A DNA stretch of 64,000 bases, from contig CAVPSX010000021.1 of assembly GCA_963708515.1 (NCBI GenBank), forward strand, positions 1 to 64,000, written 5' to 3'. The stretch's first letter is position 1; the number at the start of each line of letters is the position of its first letter. The stretch is from JAPLJM01 sp963708515 (GTDB lineage: Bacteria; Desulfobacterota; Syntrophia; Syntrophales; Fen-1087). Shown here piece after piece: positions 55,668 through 64,000 of this stretch. Both the position numbers and the translations under genes were made by a program. Below the pieces are notes generated by a model. That model ran no database searches. It was not told the origin of the DNA and saw only the letters and a list, made by a program, of their open reading frames with translations.

Positions 55668-58600
55668 CTATAAAACAACCAGTTGCTTTGTCAAAACCGT
55701 TGACATTCCCTGCATGATTTTTACAATATATAAACCAGGTCTCAGATCTATCGGGATCTCTGTGTGGTGAATTCCTGGAGATAATATGGTTTCCTTACAA
55801 AGCCTTCCCGATAAGTCAAAAATTCTAAGCAATTGCGTTTCCTCAGATGGTTCCTTAAATGAAATGTTAACAAATTCACTGACAGGATTGGGATAAATAA
55901 TTATATCTGCTGAATTAAATAAAGAATTCGATAGACTTATTTTATCGGGATCAGAAGGATCAGATTCAGAAAATGAATTATTTGTTTCTTTATAAGGTTC
56001 ATCATCATGGGAGGAAGCCTGAGATTTTGAAGCCGGCAGACAATTGTTAGTTACAGTTTGTGCACCAAAACCAAGGACAAAACACCAGGAAACAGATCGT
56101 AATGCGTATGATGATGGCATTGTATAAGCAACGGTAATGTTGTCTCCATAAATAACTGGCTTTTCAAGTGTAAGATACACTTTTGTACCCGATATTGTTA
56201 CTGCACTTACTGCTCTTTTCACTGAATTTATAATAACCGTAAATGCAGAAACAGATGGAATAACATTAGCCATACTGGTATTGAAAGTCAATTCAATGAC
56301 ACCGGGATTAATGAATTCTACCGATGCTCTAACCAGAACAGGACAAGATCCTTCCACCTCGTTTGTCACTGGTTTAGCACTGAAGCCTAAAACAAAACAC
56401 CAGGAAGCAGATCGTAAAGCAAATGATGATGGCATCGTATAGGCAACTGTTATTACATCTCCATTAACTACCGGGCTTGCCAAAGTGAGGATAACATCTG
56501 TCCCGGATATTGATACCTGACTAACTGATCTTTGTACCGAATTAACCATAACCTTAAAGGCAGTAACCGCGGGTATTACATTTGCCATGTTGGTACTGAA
56601 TGTCATCCTGAGAAGATCGGGTGTATTATTTTCTACCCTGGAACTGACCAGTACCGGACAGGCAGTTTGAACTTCATTTGTTACCGGTTGAGAACTGAAA
56701 CCCAAAACGAAACACCATGAAACAGATCGTAAAGCATATGATGATGGCATCGTATAAGCAACTGTTATAAGATCTCCATTAACTACCGGGCTCGCTAAAG
56801 TGAGCATAACATCTGTCCCGGATATTGACACCTGACTAACTGATCTTTGTACAGAATTGACCATAACCTTAAAGGCAGTAGCCGAAGGTATTACATTGGC
56901 CATATTTGTACTGAATGTCATCCTGAGAAGATCTGGTGTATTATTTTCTATCTTAGAACTGACCAGTACCGGACAGGCAGTTTGAACTTCATTTGTTACC
57001 GGCTGAGAACTGAAACTCAAAACGAAACACCCTGAAACAGATCTTAAAGCATATGACGTCGGAATTCCATAGGCGACTGATATAATGTCACCGGAAGCAA
57101 CAGGGTTCGAAAGCGTTAATAGTACATTCACTCCGGAAATTGTAACTTTATTTACCGTCCTTTGTACTGAATTGACTAGTACCGTAAATGCAGATGCTGA
57201 CGGAATGACATTTGCCAGTTCTGTACTAAATGTTATTTCAATAATCCCAGGAGTGTTATTCTCTACAGATGCGCTTACCGGTTGAGGACATAGGTTCTCT
57301 ACTTTATTTGTTACCGGCTGAGCTCCAAATCCCTGAACAAAACAACCTGTAACAGACCGTAAAGCATTTGATGAAGGTACACTATAGGCAACAGTAATTA
57401 TATCACCTGAAATTACAGGATTTGAAAGGGTCAATAACACCTTAGATCCGGAGACCCTTACTAAACTTACCACCCTCTGAGTTGAATTTACTGTTACCAA
57501 AAAAGATGATGCAGTTGGAACAATTATGGATAATTCCTCACTAAAAATCATTTCAATGATTCCAGGGTTACTTTCTTCTATTGAAGAGGTGACAAGATAA
57601 GGACAAACATATCCAATATTGTTTATAACTGGTTGTGCACTGAATCCGAGAACAAAGGAATTCGCATCAGAACGTAAAGCATTTGATAAAGGCATTTTAT
57701 AAGCAACAGTTATTATATCTCCTTTAACAACCGGACTTGAGAGAATTAAAAATACTTTGGAGCCAGAAATAGCTACTGAATTAACTGATCTTTGAATTGA
57801 ATTAACCAAAACAGTGAATGAAGTTGCTGACGGTACTACATTAGCCAATTTTAAACAGAAATCAATTTCAATTGTATTAGGAGTTTCATTTTCTATCGAG
57901 GCGCTTACAACTAAGGGTGGGAAGATTGTCAGAACCGTTTGAGCAGCTATTGGTTCTGCTTCACCACCGTCAGGGGTTTGCAACGGATTTGTAACTGGTT
58001 TTTTATAGGTAACTGTAACTTTATCACAACTAACAACGGGATTCGAAAGAGTCAATAATACCTTTTTTTCTTTGATGGCTACAGAATTCACAGTTCTGTA
58101 CTGAGAATTAACCATAACTGTAAAAGCAGTATTAGCTGGGATTATACCAGCTAAAGTGAGGTTATAAGACATTTCAAGAATATTCGGAGCAGTATTTGAT
58201 ATTACAGCACCTAAGCACACTGGCACTTTAGGTGGAGCGTAAGTCGGATCAACAAATAAAACCACAGATGTATATGGTAATAAGGTAATATCTGAAATAT
58301 AACTTTTCCCTGAAATATCAATCATTGGCTGTGTCAGAGTAATTACCTTGTTCGTTTTAGATGGATTATAATAAAAGTCAATCTCCGTGGTGTCAATAAA
58401 TTCTTTTAATAATTCAGGTGATTTCTTTGAGTTAATATCTTGTCCTGTATATAATTGCCAGTCGGGGAGTGTTCTGGACTTATACCCTGTGGCGGATGAG
58501 TAAGTAAAAATAATATCATCATCATCAATAGGCCGTGAATAGTAATTATAATCAAAAGCACCAAAATTTTTTATATCATCTCCTGTGCTTGTGCATTTAA

Positions 58601-60152
58601 GGCATGTTTGAGATGAACTTTTTGAGATCAAAATATTATTTCGAAATATATTACCATAAAGAGTACCGGCAATTGCCTGCAAATACAATTGCTGGTTGTT
58701 ATTATACAAAGTGTTATAGCTCACAGTATTTGAAACTGCCCTGTGAAACATAATCCCGGCTTCCAGGCAACCGGCAACAGTATTATATCTGATTACGCAC
58801 CCATTAGCTTCCTCGTCCAGATAGATACCCCGGGTGATATCAGCCATAGTGTTACCTGCACCTGAATTCAGTACAATATTATACTCGATGGTTCTGGTAT
58901 AGGTACTTGCTCCGGGAATATAGATTCCTGCGCCATCATCTAATATTTTACATGCATTATTAATAAAATTGTATCTGATTGTTTGATTTTGACCACTTCC
59001 ACAACCAATACCATTATAACTTATATTCTGAATATTATTATAAGTTATAGTATACACATTAGCAGCTGACCCTGATGTCCTGATACCCTGAGTCAATGTA
59101 CCGTTTGTAACCTGACCAGGTTTCAGACCTATATTCGAAATAGCATTACCGGTGACTGAAATATTGTTACCTTCAATATATAGCCCGTCTCCGTTGCAAT
59201 TTTTAATAATGTTGGCATTAATCAGTGAATTTGCAGATTTAAGTGAAATGCCTGAATTACCGCTGAATTGGATTTCGCAATTTTGTATTGTAATATTACT
59301 CCCGTATTCAGAATTAACTGCATCTGAAATTGATCCGTTGAAAGATAACCCATCTATTGTAACATAATTATATCTGTTAACATTCAGATTATTTCTCAAA
59401 GTGGCAACTTTAATTTCTTTTGATGAGGGATCCCCATAAATAAAAAATTTGCCAGTAAGAGTATTATGATACCATTCATTTGTAGTTGTTAAACATCTGA
59501 GATCGTTCTGAATAAAATAGTAACGGCCGTTAATAGGCTCCAAAGTTGTTCCCAGATCAGAATAAGTAAAAATGTCCCCGGCATGGCCAATGATCTTACA
59601 TCGGTCTAATATATAGTCATATTTACTTATTACCACCTCACCTCCTGTCCAGTTAACTGCATCTCCGATTCCGGTATCTGTTATTGTTTTTGGAGTAACT
59701 GTGTGCGATTCGAATTTTAAATTTGTCCCTGCATCAGGATATCTGCCCATTCCATATTGCACTCCATTTATAACAACCATAGTGGACTGGGCTTCGGAAG
59801 TCAGTGATGCGGAATATATGTTGTTTCCTGAATTAACCCATCCTGTGACAGTTTTAAATCCGGTAATTACAGGTTTGTTACCGGTTCCATAAGCGCCAAT
59901 CGTGATTGGTGATCCGGCAATTCCCGATTTTGAAACTACCAATGTTCCATAAAATGTATCCCCCCTCTTAAATAAGACAAGGTCTCCCGGTTGAAATGTG
60001 GAAAAAACAGAATTTACCTTTGAAACACTCTTCCATGCAGATGTTTCAGTCAGACCTGAATTAGAGTCGTTTCCCGTTGAGCTTACATAATAATTGGTTG
60101 CTGATATCACTGAACTGACAGCAATTAAGATCGCCATGAAAATAAATCTCAT
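55668..60152 (-). CDS. Giant secreted beta-helix protein with seven SWM-type repeats and T9SS sorting signal
   Basis: 1494 residues, the largest gene here, intact. Signal peptide MRFIFMAILIAVSSVISA; residues 19-630 a right-handed parallel beta-helix (YYVSSTGNDSNSGLTETSAW, LFKRGDTFYGTLVVSKSGIA, NITIQNCEIQFSGNSGISLK, RGIYLDEEANGCVIRYNTVA). Residues about 640-1370 are seven tandem units of about 104 residues of the SWM type, each with ...SAFTVLVNSVQRTV..., VxLTLSNPVxxGDxITVAY and a Cys-containing VSGCFVLGF. Units 5 and 6 are almost identical. An acidic Ser-rich linker (SESDPSDPDKISLS) leads to a T9SS type A end (IIYPNPVSEFVNISF...). N-terminal part matches the 47,465 protein. Likely a long surface protein, its repeats acting as a stalk. 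A TATCCTTG sequence about 60 bp upstream may be the -7 box. Confidence 0.92.
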   Translation of the reverse strand: MRFIFMAILIAVSSVISATNYYVSSTGNDSNSGLTETSAWKSVSKVNSVFSTFQPGDLVLFKRGDTFYGTLVVSKSGIAGSPITIGAYGTGNKPVITGFKTVTGWVNSGNNIYSASLTSEAQSTMVVINGVQYGMGRYPDAGTNLKFESHTVTPKTITDTGIGDAVNWTGGEVVISKYDYILDRCKIIGHAGDIFTYSDLGTTLEPINGRYYFIQNDLRCLTTTNEWYHNTLTGKFFIYGDPSSKEIKVATLRNNLNVNRYNYVTIDGLSFNGSISDAVNSEYGSNITIQNCEIQFSGNSGISLKSANSLINANIIKNCNGDGLYIEGNNISVTGNAISNIGLKPGQVTNGTLTQGIRTSGSAANVYTITYNNIQNISYNGIGCGSGQNQTIRYNFINNACKILDDGAGIYIPGASTYTRTIEYNIVLNSGAGNTMADITRGIYLDEEANGCVIRYNTVAGCLEAGIMFHRAVSNTVSYNTLYNNNQQLYLQAIAGTLYGNIFRNNILISKSSSQTCLKCTSTGDDIKNFGAFDYNYYSRPIDDDDIIFTYSSATGYKSRTLPDWQLYTGQDINSKKSPELLKEFIDTTEIDFYYNPSKTNKVITLTQPMIDISGKSYISDITLLPYTSVVLFVDPTYAPPKVPVCLGAVISNTAPNILEMSYNLTLAGIIPANTAFTVMVNSQYRTVNSVAIKEKKVLLTLSNPVVSCDKVTVTYKKPVTNPLQTPDGGEAEPIAAQTVLTIFPPLVVSASIENETPNTIEIDFCLKLANVVPSATSFTVLVNSIQRSVNSVAISGSKVFLILSSPVVKGDIITVAYKMPLSNALRSDANSFVLGFSAQPVINNIGYVCPYLVTSSIEESNPGIIEMIFSEELSIIVPTASSFLVTVNSTQRVVSLVRVSGSKVLLTLSNPVISGDIITVAYSVPSSNALRSVTGCFVQGFGAQPVTNKVENLCPQPVSASVENNTPGIIEITFSTELANVIPSASAFTVLVNSVQRTVNKVTISGVNVLLTLSNPVASGDIISVAYGIPTSYALRSVSGCFVLSFSSQPVTNEVQTACPVLVSSKIENNTPDLLRMTFSTNMANVIPSATAFKVMVNSVQRSVSQVSISGTDVMLTLASPVVNGDLITVAYTMPSSYALRSVSWCFVLGFSSQPVTNEVQTACPVLVSSRVENNTPDLLRMTFSTNMANVIPAVTAFKVMVNSVQRSVSQVSISGTDVILTLASPVVNGDVITVAYTMPSSFALRSASWCFVLGFSAKPVTNEVEGSCPVLVRASVEFINPGVIELTFNTSMANVIPSVSAFTVIINSVKRAVSAVTISGTKVYLTLEKPVIYGDNITVAYTMPSSYALRSVSWCFVLGFGAQTVTNNCLPASKSQASSHDDEPYKETNNSFSESDPSDPDKISLSNSLFNSADIIIYPNPVSEFVNISFKEPSEETQLLRIFDLSGRLCKETILSPGIHHTEIPIDLRPGLYIVKIMQGMSTVLTKQLVVL
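56045..58235 (-). repeat. Seven tandem 312-315 bp coding repeats (SWM type)
   Basis: Protein-level period of about 104 residues. The units at about 56,345-56,660 and 56,660-56,975 are nearly identical in DNA, so a recent duplication is likely; the outer units have diverged. Confidence 0.85.
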
Positions 60153-60574
60153 ATCTGAAACTGGGTTGGATGTAAGTTATTAATCTCCGGCAAAAACAAT
60201 CAAAGCCCAAGGATACGAATAATTTCCAGTAGTGAAATTATTTTCAAATCAATTTTTAACATTTTTTAACACATTGTTATTTGTGATGATTAATTAATAA
60301 TGAGTGGCGAGTGGTGAGTAATGAGTGATGAGGAGTGAATAATGAGGGGTGAGGAGTGAGGCGGATTGAGTGCGCAATTAAGAGCAAGGTTAGCAGGAAG
60401 CTGTAATCCGGAATATTATAAAAAAGGTGCCCTATTGAGACACCTTTATTCTTATGATACTTATTTACTGCTATCTTAACACTCACCTTACCATAACCAG
60501 CAAAATAGTCCGTCGAATCCCTCTGGGCTGCTGAGCCCTTAAGCCACTCTAGCTGCTGAGCCACTTAGATCCAT
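60153..60574. other. Intergenic region with repeat tract and terminator
   Basis: No gene. Contains a GAGTGGCGAGTGGTGAGTAATGAG tract (60,300-60,360), the terminator at 60,421-60,447 and a CTGCTGAGCC repeat near 60,527-60,562. Confidence 0.6.
60421..60447 (-). terminator. Rho-independent terminator of the OmpA-PKD gene
   Basis: On the minus strand AAAGGTGTCTCAATAGGGCACCTTTTTT: stem AAAGGTG/CACCTTT followed by T6. Same GGTGTCTCAA design as at 7588-7612. Confidence 0.8.
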
Positions 60575-62716
60575 TCATTTTATAATCCTGAAATCAATCC
60601 TCCTGTTCAGTTTCCTGTCAGCTTCAAGGATATTTATGGTTACAGGCCTTGTCGAACCATAACCTCTGGCAACCAGTCTTTTTACATTTACTCCCCTGTT
60701 TACAAGATAGTTAACCATCTGCTGGGCACGGGTCTGGGATATTTTAAGATTCGCTGCCGCTGTACCGGTATTATCAGTATGATAAGCTACCTCGAGCCTT
60801 AGGCCGGGATTGCGGTTCATTAAAATAACTATCTGGTCGAGAAGAAGATAAGCGGCTGCTTTAAATCTTCCGTAAGTATCAAAATAGGTATCTGCCTGAA
60901 CTCCGTAATTCTTTCTGATATCGAAAAGCTCTTTTTCAACAGGATCTTTGATGATATTTAATTTAACCTCAGCAGTCTTAAATCCCAGACCGGAAATTTC
61001 CCTGAAAGGAGGATATGCCTCCATCAGACTGATGCAATCATCTGCATGATAACTGTATCCATCTGCCCCTGCAATTTCCCTCAGGTTGTATTTTGAAGCT
61101 ATGGTCTTGAAAATAACATTGCTCATTTCAAGTCTGGTCTTTGAAGTCAGGAATTGCACACTGAATATGGCATCCTGCCTGAAATCTGTTTCAGCGGAAT
61201 ACTCTGTCCTGATAAATGCATTTTCAAATTTCCTTATATCAGGAACAACAGCTTTTTCAGAAGCTTTCTTAGCTATCAGGGATGTTCTTTCCTGATCATT
61301 ATTCAGTACCATTATCTTTTTTGAGACACCTGTTTTATGAATAATGCCATTGGATTCTGACTTTAATGTCAGTCCCATATTTACAGTATATTCACCCGGT
61401 TTACTAAAAGTATGCTTTACACTTTCTCCCTGCATCCTGGTACCCTCACCAAATACCCATGTATGATCCAGTACAGTATATCCCGGAAGGTATGAATCTG
61501 ATCCGTTAAAACTGATCTCCTCCCCTGCCACGACTACTTCGGGTGATGTAATATATGGTTGCTGAAAATCGAGCAGATCGATCGTATACCTTAGTTTGTT
61601 GAAAAAGAGCGATCCGCTTGTCCTGTCAATAATGTCAAGCTTCACCTTATATGTTCCCGGACCCGGAAAACAATGCTGTACAACCGCACCATAGGCTTTT
61701 TTGCCATCTCCGAAATCCCAGACATACCTGAGATTAAGTGTATCAACACTTATAGCGCCACTGTCGCTGAAACTGAAACAATACTGATTCTCCTTCTGAA
61801 TATTGGCATAGAAGATCTGAGGGAGTCTTGTTTTAAAATTGAAAATATCTATCGATCCATCCCTGTTCGAAGCGAAAAAACCTTCGCTCATAAGAGAATC
61901 TGTTATTATACTGAAATCATCATATTCTGAATTAACAGGCGGATCGAGCCGTACCGGCGGAAGCCATTTATTGCTCTGGAACCTGGAAAAGAAGATATCT
62001 CTTCCGCCCAGTCCGGGATGTCCGTCGGATGCAAACAGCAGCTCCCCCGCCGGATTAACAAAAGGATAAGCTTCATTCCCGCTTGTATTTATGACCGGAC
62101 CCAGATTAACCGGCTCATCCCAGTAATATCCTTTCCATTGACAGAAATAAATATCAGATCCTCCGTACCCTTCAGGTTTATCGGAAGCAAAATACAACCT
62201 CTTTCCATCAGGAGACAGGTAGGGAGTGGTGATATTATACCATTCGTTATTAAATCTTAATTCCCTTATTTTATCCCACTTCTTATCTTCATATACTGCA
62301 TAGAAGATCCCGAGCTTATTTCTGAAACTGGACAGTTCTTTTAGCTTCCCGTCAACCTTCAGGTTCCGTGAGAAATATATTGTATCAAACCTGCTGCTGA
62401 AAGAAGCCGGTCCGTCATTATAGTTGGTTTTCAGATATTTTGAAAATAAAACCGGACTAAGCCGCATACCTTTTAAGGTGGTATCAACATAATTTATCTT
62501 GAAGGGAGTATTTCCCTGCGATGATGAATATTCAAGGAACTGGCTAGTCTTCCGGTTTGACGTAAAAACCAAACCGTTCCTGTAGTAAACAGGACAGAAC
62601 TCATCATAATGCTGGGAACTGAAGGGTGCTTTTCTTACGGTATAAGTTTCCGTTTGAGCGCTTATTGTCCCGGTGAATATTAGTGCCAGTAGGAAAGTTA
62701 GTGTTCTATTGATCAT
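60575..62716 (-). CDS. OmpA-family protein with beta-propeller and two PKD domains (T9SS/gliding-associated)
   Basis: 713 residues. Signal peptide MINRTLTFLLALIFTGTISA. Residues about 150-280 carry WD40-like/PD40 propeller motifs (TTPYLSPDGKRLYFASDKPE, YGGSDIYFCQW, PAGELLFASDGHPGLGGRDI). Two PKD domains follow (YVWDFGDGKKAYGAVVQHCF, HTWVFGEGTRMQGESVKHTF). The C-terminal OmpA domain reads LRLEVAYHTDNTGTAAANLK, RAQQMVNYLVNRGVNVKRLV and GYGSTRP...NRRIDFRI, a peptidoglycan-binding fold. The TPR region of PorE-like proteins is not evident. Located next to a PorP/SprF gene, the arrangement seen around T9SS cargo systems, and immediately downstream of a large T9SS cargo gene. Periplasm/outer-membrane location; likely anchors or assembles surface proteins. 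Confidence 0.92.
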   Translation of the reverse strand: MINRTLTFLLALIFTGTISAQTETYTVRKAPFSSQHYDEFCPVYYRNGLVFTSNRKTSQFLEYSSSQGNTPFKINYVDTTLKGMRLSPVLFSKYLKTNYNDGPASFSSRFDTIYFSRNLKVDGKLKELSSFRNKLGIFYAVYEDKKWDKIRELRFNNEWYNITTPYLSPDGKRLYFASDKPEGYGGSDIYFCQWKGYYWDEPVNLGPVINTSGNEAYPFVNPAGELLFASDGHPGLGGRDIFFSRFQSNKWLPPVRLDPPVNSEYDDFSIITDSLMSEGFFASNRDGSIDIFNFKTRLPQIFYANIQKENQYCFSFSDSGAISVDTLNLRYVWDFGDGKKAYGAVVQHCFPGPGTYKVKLDIIDRTSGSLFFNKLRYTIDLLDFQQPYITSPEVVVAGEEISFNGSDSYLPGYTVLDHTWVFGEGTRMQGESVKHTFSKPGEYTVNMGLTLKSESNGIIHKTGVSKKIMVLNNDQERTSLIAKKASEKAVVPDIRKFENAFIRTEYSAETDFRQDAIFSVQFLTSKTRLEMSNVIFKTIASKYNLREIAGADGYSYHADDCISLMEAYPPFREISGLGFKTAEVKLNIIKDPVEKELFDIRKNYGVQADTYFDTYGRFKAAAYLLLDQIVILMNRNPGLRLEVAYHTDNTGTAAANLKISQTRAQQMVNYLVNRGVNVKRLVARGYGSTRPVTINILEADRKLNRRIDFRIIK

Positions 62717-63344
62717 GTCTTAAAGTTACGTAAAAAAAAGTTTGAAGATGTTAGAAGTGCCTAAAGGCCTAACAGTTCATAAAGTTCAAAGTTGGCATAG
62801 AAGTCTTTTGTTGTTCGGCAATTTTAGAGTTTTAGCAGTTTTGGCATGTATAGATGCAGAAGATCGCTAATAATTGCAGGGTTAGCTTCTGCAAGAATCG
62901 GTTGCAGTTGGTATTTTTCCTGATTTTAATGCCGGAGATCTATTTCCTCAATTATTTCGAGCCAATATCGACATGATTCCAGCTGGATTCAGACTCATTC
63001 AGAAGATCAAGCTAGATCCTGCTGCTAAAGTACATGCCTTACAGTAAAATCATGAGAAACCTAGTTTCAGTTTCCCTGTAATTAGCGCCAACGCATTGTC
63101 CCTGCTTAGGCAAATTGACGTTTCGGATAATCCTCGCCTATTGCCCTTCAACCGTTCCCGGACAATTGCTGATCTGACAACTTAATGATATTTTTATATG
63201 CAGAAATTCTTTAGTCAGCTTCATATAATTTCATTGCAAACTCATTTATTTTCCATAAACAGTTATACTGAAACTCTTAGCTCATCTTTATTCCTTCCTA
63301 GGTCACTCGTTAGGCACTTCTAGCTGCACTTTCCAGCTGCCAAC
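62717..63344. other. Intergenic region, possible gene remnant
   Basis: No intact gene. The stretch 62,907-63,185 on the plus strand is open for 93 codons apart from one TAA at 63,045 (NIDMIPAGFRLIQKIKLDP; SFPVISANALSLLRQIDVSD), so a decayed gene fragment is possible. A GCCAACTT word lies near 63,337. Confidence 0.45.
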
Positions 63345-64000
63345 TTAAAAAATAAGGGGATTCACTACCTCCACATTATACTTAAACACGTACCTCAGCA
63401 TTACCTCATGTGACCCATTACTATACTTACCCAGTTTGCCGAAATCGAAATCGTAGGTGTAACCGATCTTCATCTGATCGTTGACAGAAAACTGCATAAG
63501 TGCTGCAACAGACCGGTTATTCCGGTATGAAGCTCCTAACCAGAGCCGCTCAACAAGACTGACATGTGCATTTATGTCGTAAAGTATTTTATCTCCCGGA
63601 GAAAAGGTAACTAGTACCGACGGGAATAGCTTAACCCTGGGTGACAGGCTGAAAATATATCCGGTATTGACAAGATAATAATACTCTGCAGGATTTACTT
63701 TAAGGGAGTATTTATTCTTATCAAAGTTGAAATTATAGCCCATCAGCTTAGGAATAGAAACTCCGGCAAAATAATTCTGGTTTGAATAGTATACTCCGAA
63801 ATTGAAATCCGGAACCACAAAAACGCGTGAATCGATCAGATAATAATCATCTCCCGGATCGACCACCACGAGGTCGGACCAGGCAGTATTTGTTGTCATC
63901 AGGCCGGCGCCAAGTCCCAGTGATAAGGTTCCGTTCGCCAGGCTTATCTTATATGCATAGGATGACATGAATTGTGTCTCTTTAGTGACACCTATCTTAT
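63345..64000 (-). CDS. PorP/SprF-family type IX secretion system outer-membrane protein, partial
   Basis: The C-terminal 218 residues are in the window; the frame is open to the right edge (KIGVTKETQFMSSYAYKISL), so the ATG at 63,968 is internal. Family wording: LGLGAGLMTTNTAWSDL, VPDFNFGVYYSNQNYFAGVS, IPKLMGYNFNF, GYIFSLSPRVKLFPSVLVTF, WLGASYRNNRSVAALMQFSV, MKIGYTYDFDFGKLGKYSNG and SHEVMLRYVFKY with the usual last strand. Outer-membrane barrel that docks T9SS cargo; many paralogues exist per genome, each near its OmpA-like and adhesin partners. Followed by the OmpA-PKD gene 630 bp downstream. Confidence 0.93.
   Translation of the reverse strand, partial: KIGVTKETQFMSSYAYKISLANGTLSLGLGAGLMTTNTAWSDLVVVDPGDDYYLIDSRVFVVPDFNFGVYYSNQNYFAGVSIPKLMGYNFNFDKNKYSLKVNPAEYYYLVNTGYIFSLSPRVKLFPSVLVTFSPGDKILYDINAHVSLVERLWLGASYRNNRSVAALMQFSVNDQMKIGYTYDFDFGKLGKYSNGSHEVMLRYVFKYNVEVVNPLIF

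Noticed and set aside
56532..57035. Two nearly identical 62-codon plus-strand frames
   Set aside because: They are antisense shadows of SWM repeats 5 and 6, so the similarity reflects the coding repeat, not small genes.
56045..58235. Regularly spaced repeats considered as CRISPR
   Set aside because: Unit length is about 315 bp, the repeats are coding, and there are no short repeats with unique spacers or cas genes.
62907..63185. 93-codon plus-strand stretch called as a gene
   Set aside because: Contains an in-frame TAA at 63,045 and no start or family motif; kept only as a possible remnant.

Overview
The window looks like a chromosome segment of a Bacteroidota bacterium (class Bacteroidia-like). 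Reasons: AT-rich DNA, -7 promoter boxes of the TAnnTTTG type instead of TATAAT, almost no Shine-Dalgarno sequences, secreted proteins ending in type IX secretion (T9SS) C-terminal sorting domains, FISUMP-domain lipoproteins, and a PorP/SprF plus OmpA-PKD gene pair. No tRNA, rRNA, CRISPR array or transposase gene was found.

Most of the window (about 1-55,050) is one large surface-polysaccharide locus. Region 1-6,603 (minus strand) makes nucleotide sugars: an FnlA/CapE-type 4,6-dehydratase/5-epimerase that runs off the left edge, a WbpM/CapD-type membrane dehydratase, WecB and an FnlC-type 2-epimerase. Region 7,658-17,814 is an unusual accessory block: a lipoprotein, an acyl carrier protein, an acetyl-CoA-synthetase-like ligase, a translationally coupled pair of enolase-like and phosphoglycerate-mutase-like proteins that each lack a key catalytic residue, a RimK-like ATP-grasp ligase, a carboxyethyl-amino-acid (opine) synthase homologue, a CapA protein and a glycosyltransferase. 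Region 18,187-28,117 (plus strand) holds a DXD glycosyltransferase, a beta-helix T9SS cargo, a broken and an intact FISUMP lipoprotein, an SGNH esterase, acetyltransferases and two glycosyltransferases.

Region 28,299-47,284 (minus strand) is the assembly block: seven further GT4-like glycosyltransferases, a WecG/TagA enzyme, a PP-loop ATPase, an MBOAT/SGNH O-acetylation pair, a radical SAM protein, a second ATP-grasp ligase, and the Wzy polymerase and Wzx flippase. Region 47,465-60,152 carries three more beta-helix proteins with T9SS signals and, between them, an SDR / CBS-nucleotidyltransferase / aminotransferase trio for one more activated amino sugar. Region 60,575-64,000 encodes an OmpA-PKD-propeller protein and a PorP/SprF protein (open at the right edge), as expected for T9SS accessory machinery.

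Two features dominate at the DNA level. First, about 25 single-base indels, nearly all one-base insertions and often in homopolymers, break otherwise well-conserved genes; I read these mainly as uncorrected long-read errors and annotate the restored genes. Second, intergenic regions are rich in dispersed repeats: a 56-bp palindromic element (three copies plus relatives, one with a recognisable empty-site counterpart), a promoter-plus-leader module present four times on the same strand, and degenerate GAGTGGTGAG-like and GCCAACTGCCAACT-like simple repeats.
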